NCBI GenBank assembly: GCA_039881145.1
Contig: JAYKKI010000009.1
Coordinates: 14,372,501-14,436,500, forward strand
DNA from: Druceiella hillmani
Taxonomy: Eukaryota; Arthropoda; Insecta; Lepidoptera; Hepialidae
Direction: 5' to 3'
DNA: 64,000 nt
The first letter of the stretch is position 1; every line of letters begins with the position of its first letter. Positions 1-12,218 of the stretch are shown piece by piece. Position numbers and translations under genes: made by a program. A model generated the notes under the pieces. It made no database searches. It was not told where the DNA came from and saw only the letters and a program-made list of their open reading frames with translations.

Positions 1-439
1 ACAATATTTTTTCCTCGGAAAATATTAGTTTTAATGAAATTGATTTCTTTTTCTTCTAATCTCTAAACGAGCACGTGAATAATTTTAAAATTATCGCCAC
101 TTGGTATAAAAATGGGTCCAAAATAAAAAAAAATTTGGCCAATGAATTGATTTTTCCTCAAAAAAATGTATGTGTGCTCTATTCAAAAGCCTTGTCAACG
201 ATGCTCACATATCTATGGGGAATTCCTTTAGGCTCCTATTTACATTTTTGGATATAAAAAAAATTAAGTCAATTTAAATAAAACTTCTAGTTTTAGGCCT
301 AGAGTGTTATAATATATATTGAATTGACGTTTCTCGCTTATTCGGTTCAAAATTTAAAACCAAATATAACTCGATAGTTCGATAGTTAGATGGATAGTTA
401 GATAGTACAAGTAAAAGTTTCTTTATGTACAATTACATT

Positions 440-470
440 TTCATTTACAGGTAACCTGAAAAAGGTGAGC
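440..470 (+). other. Motif M1: possible 14-nt microexon or recursive splice site
   Basis: A pyrimidine-rich run ends in TTTACAG at 450, followed by GTAACCTGAAAAAG (451-464) and then GTGAGC (465-470). This matches a 3' splice site, a 14-nt exon and a 5' splice site. The ACAG|GTAA junction also resembles a zero-length recursive splice site. CAGGTAACCTG (448-458) is a near-perfect palindrome of the CAGGTA/TACCTG motif bound by ZEB/zfh-1-type factors, and CAGGTA also resembles the Zelda motif. Transcription is not shown. Confidence 0.4.
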
Positions 471-507
471 GGTTTTAATGGGTGAAGATGGAGCTATTTA
501 TATATAT

Positions 508-525
508 TAGTAGTAGTAGTAGTAG

Positions 526-574
<49 letters not shown>
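508..574. repeat. (TAG)n then (TA)n microsatellite
   Basis: About seven TAG units (508-527) run directly into about 23 TA units, just after motif M1. Confidence 0.95.
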
Positions 575-577
<3 letters not shown>

Positions 578-1698
578 GTAATATACTTAGTAGATTATAT
601 TTGGTATCTTTAATTGTTTCGGTAGAAATAATACTTTATACTGATTTGTTTTGAAGGTACGCGTCTGGTATTGGAGTATTCTTTTCAGGCTTAGACAAAT
701 AAGGAATATTTCCAGAAAAAAACCTGTGCAAATAACCATTTCATGTCGATTATATAGACAATCATTACTTGGGTAAAAAAGAAGACAAATATAGTTCGGT
801 GTATTGAGGATATTTAAGAGGTAATCTAGATATTTATCAGTAAATGTAAAACAAGCGGGAAATAACTAGAGAAATAAGAATGCTAATGTAGCAATATAAT
901 AATTTATTCTGTCTGCGTAAACAATTTTCGAAAGATATCTAGGAATTTAAATAAAGTTTTTACTAATATTATTCAAAAATACATTTACTCTATTTACCTT
1001 AAGTGAAGGGTGACAAAGATGAAATAATTTGATAAAGAAAATTAAACCTCCAATTTATCTTCCTAAAACATTTACACACACTTTAAGCATAATACATTTT
1101 TTCTGGTCAACGTTTAAAATAAAAAGGTTTTATTTTACTGTGATTGTATAAATAGATGGCAATAAACAAAATATTATGCAGAATATATTTAAGAACACGT
1201 GAACACGGGTGATTTTTAAGGGAGGTAACAATAACAGGTTAAATCGTGTTGAGTTTTGTATTTAAGTGTTTAGGCTATATTTACTTATTATTAATACAAT
1301 AATTATAAACATACATAGATGAGCCAATATCCGAGCTGGGCTAATTAATTTTATTCGAAATTGATCAATGAAGTAAAATAATACAAATATGGGTATTGGA
1401 TGGACGGTTAAACATTAATTACACCTCTTATTAATCCCATAATGATATTCTCGGTGTTTCTGAAGATAATTTAAGCCTTTGGTTACTGGCTATTGTGATT
1501 AGTTAACACACGTTATAAGAAATCTAGCTTAAGAGGGATTTTGTTTTCTTTCTAATCCATGAATATCGGGTGGCAGTCTTCGGCTATAGAAATCGGCATA
1601 CTGCCCAAATCACCCGTGTTATATAGAGAACCCCAATTAAAATATATTGTATAGCCAGGCTAGTGTATTAATTCTAATGGTAACTAAAATATTTCTAA

Positions 1699-1940
1699 CG
1701 GCCGGGTAGAACAGCTTTGAACGTCTTCCGCGAGCTGCTCGCCTGCCAAATTTATGTTCATACCCTCCTATTTAAATGTAAATCAATACAAACGTTTGTC
1801 TTCGTATAATGCTGCGACGCGACAATTTTTCACTTATTTCGCTTCGATGAAACCAAATAGAAAAGAGGGGAAAATACCGATAAGGAAGAAGAGAAACGCT
1901 GTCGTTGTTTTTGTTTTACTGTATTAAAAAAATGAATGTC
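1699..1940 (+). other. Module A1
   Basis: A GC-richer island in AT-rich surroundings. It starts with CGGCCGGGTAGAAC and includes CCGCGAGCTGCTCGCCTGCC. A TATTTAAA box and CAATAC follow at about 1770-1790, then TTTGTCTTCG. The body has ACTT.CGCTTCGATGAAA and GATAAGGAAGAAG, and the tail is a decayed form of ATTCAATAAAATGAATGTCTC. It may be a small transcription unit with promoter and poly(A) signal, an alternative first exon, or the remains of an ancient mobile repeat. No conserved ORF is seen. Confidence 0.5.
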
Positions 1941-1988
1941 TCTCTTACAATCCTACACCTATGTATGTGTATGTACACACACAAACAT

Positions 1989-1989
1989 T

Positions 1990-2022
<33 letters not shown>

Positions 2023-2041
2023 TTATATATATATATATACA
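1989..2041. repeat. (TA)n microsatellite after module A1
   Basis: An interrupted TA tract about 50 bp after the A1 tail. Confidence 0.95.
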
Positions 2042-2240
2042 TACACGTACACAAATGTTAACGTCCATGTAGAGAAGTTGTTGGTATTAGAGTGGATACG
2101 AGGATAAGAAGTGAATTGCAATTTCATACGCATCTGGTGATGAAGCTTTCCTTATACTTTTTTTTCGGTGTTTAGAAAAGCAGCAGACAGTGTAGATCTA
2201 CGTATAATGCCATTCAGTATAAATTTTATGTACCAAATGA

Positions 2241-2292
2241 TAGCGTTTTTAATTTCATATATTATAATAAATATATGAAATTAAAAACGCTA
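2241..2292. repeat. Perfect 23-bp inverted repeat (hairpin)
   Basis: Arms 2241-2263 and 2270-2292 are exact reverse complements, beginning TAGCGTTTTTAATTTC, with a 6-bp spacer (ATAATA). The hairpin is not present at the matching place in unit 3, so it arose after duplication or was lost there. Confidence 0.9.
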
Positions 2293-2299
2293 ATATTAT

Positions 2300-3560
2300 T
2301 TATATTTTCCAAAAAAAAATATTGAATATATTGCCACACCATTTTCGCATAGTATTCCATGTGATATGGGCAATTTTAGATACTAGCATCTGGTGGTGAC
2401 CTAGCTACCATTATACTATTTGCCTCATTGTTCGGTGAACTCGGCAATTAGTGTATTTATCTGTCAATACGCATAAATATTAGTACCGTTCATTATAAAC
2501 TTAATATACTAAAATAAAATTTCTTTCATGTTGATAGACGACATTTCGAGGGGTAATTTTATGATGTTTCGTCCATGTGTCGATATCGTAACACCATCTC
2601 TAGGGTAATTTGTGTGTCTAAGAATAGAGGTGGTGTCATTCATTTTTTGAAAATGAGCAGTAATATTAAAAATAATTATTATTTGAAAAAATATTCTGGT
2701 TATTTATTTTGTACAATTAATTATTTTATTTCAATTATAGCAAAGAAAAAATTTTATCAAGCAAACATTGTAAATAAATCATTCATAACACAGTAAAACG
2801 TCCATCTCAAATATAAGAATTTCAGACATATTTTGATTAATTCTAATTTATCACTTTCCTACATTTAGATATTAGGAATTAAAGAATGAAATATATTCAA
2901 AATTTAATACACGGTTTCAAACTCTCATAAAACTATTTTTTAAATATCTTCGCATTAGACGAAATAAAAGACAAATAGTATTATGCCTCAAGATTAGATA
3001 TGTTTACCAGCAAAATATACTAGAATGTTAACATAAACAAACTTTTACTCGAATGTCGACAATGCAGATACTTATGTATATTTCATGGACCCTTATCCAT
3101 TCATTTTACATATGCTCACTCACCGAAGTCTCATTACAATTAATTCTAAACTTTATATAGCCTTAAGGTACCAGGTTTCTGTAATTATATCTTATAATGG
3201 CGTTTTAGGTGGTTAAAAAACAATAAATATGTCTGTCATACAAGCGGGGAATTATTCGTTATTATAAAAATATTTATGGGTAAAGAAAAAAATTGATGAC
3301 GGCTGTGAAGACGTCACTGCGAAAAGACAAAGTATTTTTACTCAACTACACTAAATTCTTTAGAAAGAGAGACCAAGTTTAGGTAGAGTTGCAAATTCTA
3401 CACGTGAATTAGCTGACGTGATCGTTCAAGTAAAAAAATATAATACGAAAAGAAGTAGTCAAGCGACATAAATATTTACATTTCATTTACGGCTACAAAT
3501 AAATTTGAAATGGTGAAATAGGATCCGAATGTTAAATACGTTTGAATACAAGCATACATG
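2300..3560. other. AT-rich array spacer, unit 1
   Basis: Positions 2305-2460 align with 14550-14660 in unit 2 and in part with 30240-30400 in unit 3. The rest is AT-rich spacer; I see no gene, and the short reading frames are not shared between units. Confidence 0.5.
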
Positions 3561-6350
3561 TCCGGCTTATTGCACAGTGGTTTCCTATGCGACTCGAATG
3601 TGGTTTACGTGAGTGTATTAGATCAATTAAAAACTATAAACATCCCATACTGTGAGGGAAAGAGAGCTATTTTTTTTACCTGAATCCTACAAGGGCTGAT
3701 AGGGCAAACACGCACTTTCACTCGACTCACGGCGCTGTTTCTGTGTTATTGTATACCTTCGCGATTTGATTATCTCACTTATTCATCCTTCGACTTATTA
3801 TTTTTGGACACTCGTTTTTGTTTTTGTTTTGAATGTGTTTAACTTTGGACAACAACCTTGGCTTTTTCTAACGGACATTTGATTTGGTGCACCTAAAACT
3901 AAAATGGAAGCGCATGATTGTGTATTGTGCACTCAACGTCGACGCAGATTGCACTACAGAATACCAAGAACACTATTTGACGCCAACCTTACAATAGCAG
4001 AGTCTGTAAATCATGAAATAATACCTCGCCAGGTAAGTATTTTTAAACACATATTATTTTCTTGAATATCAATACATTTTATCTGAGTCGAGATTCCAGC
4101 AAGTCATATCGAGTAAATGGCTGGCTAGCTGCAACACAGGCACTACTGGTATTATACTTTAAGTATTATATGTAGGTATATACAGTGACCACGAAGAGCT
4201 TTAGTAGTGGTATCTATATGGCACTGATAAAGAACTAGACTATAAGTTATTATTATCGTCATTCACTATATGTACCATCATTAGGCACGGCCTTTCCTCA
4301 AAGTGAGGAGGCTGTAGTCTAACATGTTAATACACTGCAGGTTGATAGACTTAATGTGTCTTCAAAGATTGCTTGTCTTCTTAGACACACAAGCTTACAC
4401 AAGATTTTTTTCCTTGACCGTTAGTGCGTCCGTAAAATGTATGCAAGACAAATATCTTTTAAACTAGACCATGCATACTCTAAGTCATTCATAATATCTA
4501 ACTGAATATGTATGTATCTACAGTTTCATATGAAATCGCGAGACAGAGCTATTTCTTCAAGTATATGCATATCACTAAATCATAGCATTATTGCAACGGA
4601 AGCCTGGGAGCAAAACTTTTCGCTCATTTTCTGATATCAAATAGTGTGAGAAAAATGTTGGTTAACATTTGCCGGTAGGCCTCATCTCTGGATCTAGGTC
4701 GCTCTTGAGAGTATGTTTTTAATACATATTATTACGTCCAAGATATTGCGAGAGTCTGTAAAGGGCATTTGACGGGAAACGACTGGGGTGAACTGTTTGC
4801 TGCCCCAAATGTTTGTTACGACTTTAATAGAGTACAGTTTCTATATATTATAAGGGTAATTAAAAAAGCAGCATTAATTGCCCCTGAAATAGATTTTGAA
4901 AACGTAGAGGGCATCCATCCAACTGATTTGCACTTTTAAATAGGCTTCGGTCTTTTTCAATTCTATCAAATCCTAACAGATAAAAACCTATGGAATTCAA
5001 GCAAACCCTAGGAATTCACTTGATAAAGCTCCGCACTAGAGAACTTAATGAACGCCTCAATGCTAGTTTTAATATGAGTCGTCGCAATAGAGTTAATTGG
5101 CAATTTTAATTAGAGAGACAAATTAAAATTGCCAGGGATTGCTGATCCCAAGAATTTGTCCCTACAAATCTTGGGTTTGACAGATTTTCTCGGTATGATA
5201 TCGTTTCACGTAATTTACTAATAGCTGATGATATATTTGGCAGCTCTGATTTAGAAACATCAGAGAAGGCCATAACCATATGTAATGGCATGTATCTATA
5301 TATACCATATAGCCATCGTGAATACAGGAACTTGCTCAAACCTTTCATGATTCTTTCGTGTGATGGGCATATACTGAAAGTGTTAGGGCCATATGCTGCT
5401 ACAACAACAGATGCCAATATAATAAGTATGTTGAAAAATAATGAAGAATGCGTTGATTGAATTTACACGGAAGGTGATGTCTTCATATTAGACAGAGGCT
5501 TTAGATTCAGAGTCATGCGGCTATCAAGTTGCTATTCGCCAACTAGAAACTGAGAAAAATGCCAGTTGTTCACAATAGAGGCAAACAAATCTCGGCTTGC
5601 TACTCTACGTCGGTGGATCGTAGAGATTGTCAATGGACGCATCAAAGGAGATTGCAGGTTATGCCGTCAAGATTTTTTTAACAGAGTGATGACTAATATC
5701 TTTGACGACTTTAAAATAGCGGCTGCCCTCATAATTCGATTTGTCCACGTTTTTGAAGACCGTATATGTGCACAAAAATGTACTGAAATAACAGGTGAGA
5801 TACTAGACATACCGAACATATTAGTCAATTACGTGATTTATAGTCATGTTAATAGACAACGAGCAGCATTTCGAGATTTAGTTGTTTATATGTGATGATG
5901 ATTTGGGAGATATGACAACATTCTCTAGATTGAGTGAAGGAAACCTCACATTATTAGCAATGGGTACCTACATCATAAAACTAGCATAGTTATTATAGTG
6001 AGCAAATTCGCCAAGGTCTGTATCACATTCAAATATGTAAACAACCAAACCCCGAGAGAATAACTGAGCATGGAATTAATATGGAGGATGCAGTTTTATT
6101 AAGAGGTAGGATACGATCTCGGCACACACGCTCTTGATTATACTACACCTATGTAATATGCACTACAAATGTTCCCGGCAGAGAGGCAATAAGTCATTAT
6201 TATTGTACATGCGCTACGGGAAAACGGACATTACGATGTTGTGCCCACGTGATGGATACCCTTGGATGAGCACGATACCATGAAACTATTCGTTTACCTG
6301 CTGCGTTTTTGATACTATTATTGTAGATGAATAATGGTCATTATAATAAA
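3560..6350 (+). mobile_element. DDE/SWIM DNA transposon remnant (approximate limits)
   Basis: This block has no counterpart in the other array units and carries the transposase pseudogene at 3904-6333. Terminal inverted repeats were not located by eye, so the limits are set by loss of similarity and gene content. Confidence 0.5.
3904..6333 (+). pseudogene. DDE_Tnp_4-like transposase with C-terminal SWIM finger, decayed
   Basis: Exon 1 (3904-4032) is an intact 43-codon exon: ATG, a CVLC zinc-knuckle pair, a basic run and HYRIP, ending at a clean GTAAGT donor (4033). After an intron, 5015-5500 encodes LNERLNASFNMSRRN, VPTNLGFDRFSRYD, NGMYLYI, LLKPFMI and the catalytic-type ILDRGFR. Positions 5560-5890 encode EANKSRLATLRRWIVE and NGRIK, the usual last catalytic Glu region, then the helical tail. 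Positions 6197-6255 encode a SWIM-like finger, YCTCATGKRTLRCCAHVMD. In-frame stops lie at about 5107, 5146 and 5458, with frame changes elsewhere. The first Asp block reads CNGMY where family members normally have DG. The family, as I know it, is widespread in arthropods and encodes a cut-and-paste transposase; this copy cannot be active. Confidence 0.8.
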
Positions 6351-6515
6351 GAAGTTGTAATTTTTAAGTACTTATAAACCTAACAAAACTTCAAAATTGA
6401 TTTCTGTTTTTCAATTATCACCCTATTTTTAAGACATTGTGTCATGTAATAGAACAATAACATTAAGATTAGGTGAATATTGATATACTTTATATCAATA
6501 ATTGTGTATACATAC

Positions 6516-6529
6516 ATACACACACACAT

Positions 6530-6578
<49 letters not shown>
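6516..6578. repeat. (CA)n then (TA)n microsatellite
   Basis: ACACACACATACACACA runs into a TA tract. Open frames over it on both strands are repeat artefacts. Confidence 0.95.
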
Positions 6579-6581
<3 letters not shown>

Positions 6582-6589
6582 ATAACCAA

Positions 6590-8150
6590 AATCCAGCTGT
6601 CCTGACTTCGAATCCACCAGACTTACATTTACTGATCACTCACACGGTGAAGAAAAACATCGTGAGATGTCCCCAATATGGCTATAGGCTCGCCCCTATC
6701 ACATCGTGGGATTAAAATACAATCGGCGAAAAGTGGATACATTCTGTACACTTATGCTTACCCCTTTGTGGATAATAGGCGTGAGCGGTATATTATTTAT
6801 TTCTTATTATTTTTATTTATATATAATATCGATTTTCTCTGTAGAAATAAAATATATAAAATCAATATTCTCTGTAAAATAAATTTAAAAACATTAAAAA
6901 TTAAAATTAAATATCTCGGAAACCAAACTATATATTCACATGTTTCTTTTAATATAGACTGAGTCGAATAGGGCATCTCTCGTGCTGCTAATTAAACTCC
7001 ATACATTTTGTCCATTGTCCTTTGTTAAGCATTTTAAATGAGCAAACATTCAGCAAAATGAGAAATTGATGCGTGAATTACTTCAATAAAGAAGTGACAA
7101 AGTCATAACTTAATATTAAGTTAGTTTTTATAAATATATGACTGTTAATAAGATTTAATGTTATATTTGGTGAGTTTTTTGATTTAGAAAAATAGTGCGA
7201 AATGTGAGCAGCTATCACATTTGATGCTCATTTTAATAAACGGGTTTGTAAATGAAACGTAATTAAATTACGTTTTTGGTTACCATATATAGAAAGTGTG
7301 AATGGTTAGATTGGAAATGATATGCTTAGCAAAATCCATTCCCATATGTTATATATTGCGATAGGTTTGTTGCTTAAAAAAATGTGAGAAATGTTACTTA
7401 GAAATAGAGGCTAAAAATTAGGCAAGACATTGATTTATAATATCGTATGTGGCATGTAGAATGAAGCAGGCTTGTATAATGTATGAAAAAAAACAATACT
7501 AATGAGTAAAGAAGGCATACTATCATGAAAGAGTTCGTTTTAAAATCGTAAATGGACAAAATCTTTAATGTTAGAATTATAATAATATTATTTCACTACG
7601 AGTATTCATTGACCGTTGGCCATTGTTTTTATCACAATAGAAATACGTGGATTCTTATATTATTTGTCACAGCTAAATTTGTTACTTTATTGTCTAGTTT
7701 AACTTTCTAAGTTTTAATTCGTAGGTATTTTCTATATTCTTACACGAAACACCAAGAATTAACCAAACATTAACGGAAGTAATGAAAATTAGTAAAATAA
7801 TATAAACTGACTGACCTTTTAAATTGGAAATATTGGCAATAGTAAACAAATGTACGAAATACCTAAACCCATTATAAGTTAAATTTTGTCTAGTTTTAAA
7901 GAGCAATAGAATTCAATGAAAAATATTTTTTAGAATAATTGCGCACGAAAGATTTAATAGTATATCTGTTGGTTCTAAATTCAATAGTAAAGTTTTTTTA
8001 TTGCTGTTGTATTATTTTTAAATATAATAGGAAAAGTATAAAAATAAAAGGGTGATATAAGCCAAGATACAATTTATGTAATGACGTCAAATATGATATT
8101 AATTCTGTACATGTTTGTTGTTTGTGTCAATTCTGTACAGGTTTGCTATT
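6590..8150. other. AT-rich spacer, unit 1
   Basis: No gene, RNA or clear repeat is seen. Short frames such as 6678-6962 and 7694-7906 have AT-driven composition and no match in sister units. Two copies of a 30-bp segment beginning AATTCTGTACA lie at 8101-8155, just before the satellite. Confidence 0.4.
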
Positions 8151-8152
8151 TG

Positions 8153-8556
8153 TGTGTGTCTTATTTTTGGATCAACGATATGTGTAACACATTTTTTAGT
8201 TCATTTAGTTAAATTGAGTATTAAAATAAACAAACAAACAGATCTTCAAACTAAATGAGCATAAGAGCATGACGTCTGAACTATATTATGTGTGTCTTAT
8301 TTTTGGATCAACGATATGTGTAACAAATTTTTTAGTTAATTTAGTTAAATTGAGTATTAAAATAAACAAACAAACAGATCTTCAAACTAAATGAACATAA
8401 GAGCATGACGTCTGAACTATATTATGTGTGTCTTATTTTTGGATCAACGATATGTGTAACAAATTTTTTAATTCATTTAGTTAAATTGAGTATTAAAATA
8501 AACAAACAGATCTTCAAACTAAATGAGCATAAGAGCATGACGTTTGAACTATATTA
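8153..8556. repeat. 136-bp satellite, three copies
   Basis: Copies start at 8153, 8289 and 8425 with TGTGTGTCTTATTTTTGGAT. The period is exactly 136 bp for the first two; the third lacks one CAAA and is about 132 bp. Copies are nearly identical, so this is a recent expansion. It is absent from the other units. Confidence 0.9.
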
Positions 8557-8559
8557 AGG

Positions 8560-9480
8560 GTTTATACGATTATATTAAAAATATATGGATAACATTATAT
8601 TGGACTCCATTTTTAATATTCAAAACGAAACATTTTGTATTTAGCCAAATACTGTCTTGCTTACTGACATTTTATTTAAAATGACTTTAAATTCTTATTA
8701 AAAATAACTTTTCTTACATTATATTGGAAAATAACCATTAGGATTATAAAAAAGAAAAATAACAAAAATTTAATACAATGTGAAGATGATGGCGGTCCAA
8801 ACTAAGTTTTTTTAAGGCTTGAATGATTATGTCGGTACAGAATGACCAGGGCAGCTAAATTTTTATGTGCAGGTCGGAACAAATTTACAACTCAAAACAC
8901 AAGAAGGCGAATTTTTGGTGTTTGACATTGATAGCCTTTATAAATAATCTATTCTAGGGGCAAGGTTTAGCTTTCAAAATAAAATTCATAACAAATATGA
9001 TTGTTATTGTTTTTAATTTGCTGCTTTGAACATCTGGTTTGAGATAAATGTTTTCAGTCAACTTTGTTATTTGTTTTATTGTTTTTGGTAAGGTTTAATT
9101 ATAAATTTTCAGGTTAGAAAGTAAATAGCTATTAATCTTACTCAATTATTTGATTTGAGTTTTTTTAATTTTCCACTTTTGTAATAGAAGCGTAAGATAT
9201 ACCTTTGCAGGCAAAACTGTACATAAAATCGTTTTAAACTCGCATAAAGAATTTATAAAATCCCTCTACTAATTGTGTCGCAAAATATATAGATCTATCT
9301 GAATTAGTAAAACGCCCGCAGAAGCTACGATTTAATGATGAATTTAAATTTTGAATTATTAATTAATTATTTGAAAGTATAACAGTTAAAAATATCCATA
9401 TGAATAAATTATATTATAATATTGACTTTTAATTCTTGGACGGTCATTATTGAGGCGAAACTTTTTCATGGAGCTATGAA
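8560..9480. other. AT-rich spacer, unit 1
   Basis: Around 8960-9010 (AGCTTTCAAAATAAAATTCA) the spacer aligns with 33510-33560 in unit 3. Around 9415-9560 it aligns with 41265-41410 in unit 4. No gene is seen. Confidence 0.4.
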
Positions 9481-10060
9481 CCTCACTTATGGAGCAGCAA
9501 AAAAATTATACTTTTCATCACTTCTCTGTTTGAAATACAAAAAATTAAAATATTCTTCGTGTCAGCTTTTTGCTTATTCACACATGTACAAATAGAATGA
9601 CAGCTATCGAAAGAAACGATTACCATTTCAGCTCTCCGGTAATTTCAGTTCCAATTTAAGCTGCTCTCACATCACCCGTACAAATTATTATCGATGTCTT
9701 CTCCTGTAAGCACCCAGGTAAAACAGCCGTAAAGAGAATTTTTTTTAAATAAATCTAATTGAAATTCAACTTATATTTTAACACTTATTTTTACAGGAAA
9801 TTCTGGACTAAAATTATACTTCACGTCGTAAAGAAGTCTCCAATTGATATTGTAATTCAGAATATAGATATTTTGTATAACATGAACCAAAATTATACAA
9901 TGATTACAATATTCTCCAGACCTGAATTAACCGTTATCCATATAAAAGATTAGGCAGGGATTTGAGGGTTCGTTCGTCACTAAAACTTTGTTTACACTCG
10001 TCGATATAATCACAATTCAATACGTATTTTTGTGTTTATTTAATATTTGCTGTGTTGTGA
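9480..10060 (+). pseudogene. Degraded module C region in unit 1
   Basis: CACACATGTACAAATAGAATGAC (in fragments), CTGCTCTCACATCACCC and ATTATTATCGATG align with the C regions of units 2-4. Positions 9795-9810 (ACAGGAAATTCTGGAC) match GGTAATTCTGGACCC in C2. TCACTAAAACTTTGTTTACA matches C3. The GATAAGG body and AATAAA tail are not found, so the copy is decayed. Confidence 0.4.
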
Positions 10061-12180
10061 CGAATTGTCTGTTATTCTGCTCTATCTGAAAAAATAGTAA
10101 TTTTTTTAAAATTTAGCTTATATGATAAAATAATTTACTATTTTGAATATTCTGCAGTAAAATTGCAGATTATAGTAAATCCTAAAGCTATTGCATTATG
10201 CATAACTTCCTACAAGGTTGTATGTTCGTCTCTATAGCTACAGATTGCTTATAAGAAACATGTGGTATATCATTGGGTACTCTTTTAGATTAGTTTCTTT
10301 TTCACGAGTTCGCAGTAAAGTATTAATTTTTTATTATCCCAAAATTGGCGGCACATTAATATAAACGCATCAAGTTTTCTTGATATTATCTAAACACAAA
10401 CACTTCAAATGATTCAAATGTTTTGTCTCTTAGGAACATATACTTTGTGTAGATACCAATTTTATTTTTAATTTAAAATAAGCGTAAATATAAGTGATTC
10501 TTGAAAATAAGAGTCTTGACATCGAATTACAAATGCTGTGGATTTATAAAAGGGGAATGAACCGCAACATTCAGTTATTATGAAAAAATAAACGAAAAGA
10601 TCAAATGTCAAACTTAGAATTTGCAGTTTTTAAATCTTTTACCTCTCCTTATTTTTCATTTGTTGTATTTTAATTATTTTCATTAGATGTTTGCGAGTAA
10701 AACTTAGCGGACAGGTACAAATAAATGCATTAGTCGAGGTATGGTCGAATGTAATTAACATCATACTTAATTTTTAAAAGAATTATTGTCATGTATTCTA
10801 AAAACGAGTGGCAGTTGAGTTTTTTTTTTACAGTTCATTGCAAATTTATTTCAGTGATAATAAATAAGAACTCTCGTTAGTTATTGGGCATTTATATAAC
10901 TTTTGATAATTTAAACATATTTAAATGCTCCATATAATGGTTTAGAGTGATGATATTATTATTTATATTAGAGAATGGGACCCTGTTCTGGTATAAGTGT
11001 TCCAATGTTTAATACTATTAAGGCGTGCATTAATAGGTTCATGTAATTATGTGTTGAAACTTTTAAATACCGTTTTAGTGAAAAAGTGTACACTCTCAAT
11101 ATTTGTAGTAAAAAGAGTATCAAAAGGTTTGTTACAATGATTTTTCATAGCACGGGCTTAAAAGCGGAGAAAGGTGGAGAGCAAAATTTCTACAGCATGT
11201 AAAAAAATTACTGAACAGATTATAAATATTTTACAGTTTTCCACAATTCGATACGAGGTTCGATAGAAAAATCAGAGAAATCGAATTCAAAAAATTTGTT
11301 TAGGCTATTGTGGAGGAAATTTTAAAACCCTTTCATAATGAACGCAAGTACACATTATATAAAATTTAATACTGAGTATCCGTTTAATAATAGTTGAAAT
11401 TGTGAAAATCTTGATAAATATTTTCTCTTGTACGCCCGTTATGTTATGACCGAATTACGTCTAGAGAAGACGAAAATAAAGTGCGCGACAAAAGTTCACT
11501 TTTTAAATTTGTTTATGTTTACAGGTTGTTCTCACATTTTATATACCTACTTTTACTAGAAATAATTAAAAAACGGCAAAGTATAAGTATTCTTTTCAGA
11601 TAATATTGATTTCAGATGCTTTTATTACGCCAGTAAATAACAATTTTCACAGCGCAAATTTGTTCATGACCAACAATATTTTTTTCTTGGAGACTATTAA
11701 TTGTAGTTAAATAAATACATATTTCCATTATTATCTATTTACTTGAATAATTTCAAAATCTTGATCTTGCAACTTCTGGGAAGGACATGAGAAATTTGAG
11801 ATTCGAATTGCAGATATCTAAGTAATGATCTTTTGAGGTGGACCTATTTATCAAAATGCGTGTAAAAATGGAAAATATTGATGACCTGCGAATTTCTTTT
11901 CTAGTGAAAAAATAGACTTGTGTTTTAAAGTCTTGTTAACCATATCGAAATATTTATGAAAAAAAAATTTTAACTCCCTTCTTGAGAGCTGAAAAAAAAT
12001 TAAGTCATTTTAGATACCGTTTCTAGTTTTGAGCCTAAACCTACTCATTGTATGTGAATTTCATGTCTCTCGTTTATTGGTTCAGAAAATATAAGCCACT
12101 TTAACTTGGTTGTTCAGTTTAGATACGAACGAATCAATTTCACTTAAGCCGCAAAAACAGAATTAACAAATATTTTATTT
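10060..12180. other. AT-rich spacer leading to M2
   Basis: It aligns in patches with 25820-28820, 36945-39570 and 41940-43050, for example around GCGCGACAAAAGTTCACTTT at 11485. No coding potential is seen. Confidence 0.45.
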
Positions 12181-12188
12181 TTGTGTTG

Positions 12189-12218
12189 TCATTTACAGGT
12201 AACCTGAAAAAGGTAAGC
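12189..12218 (+). other. Motif M2: possible 14-nt microexon or recursive splice site
   Basis: This copy has the same core as M1: ATTTACAG, the identical 14 nt (12199-12212), then GTAAGC as the donor-like hexamer. Sequence identity falls sharply on both sides of the motif compared with M1, which suggests that the core is constrained. Confidence 0.4.

Larger units (their letters stand above)
451..12198 (+). repeat. Array unit 1 (M1 to M2)
   Basis: This unit holds M1 (451), module A1 (1699), a SWIM/DDE transposon insertion (about 3.6-6.35 kb), the 136-bp satellite (8153-8556) and a degraded C region (about 9480-10060). No module B is recognisable. The segment at about 8960-9010 aligns with 33510-33560 of unit 3, so sequence flanking the missing B is still present. 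The spacer from 10.1 to 12.2 kb aligns in patches with 25.8-28.8 kb and 37.0-39.6 kb and contains no gene that I can see. Confidence 0.6.

Noticed and set aside
5106..5417. 103-codon minus-strand ORF
   Set aside because: It is antisense to the SWIM/DDE transposase pseudogene, whose motifs are clear on plus.
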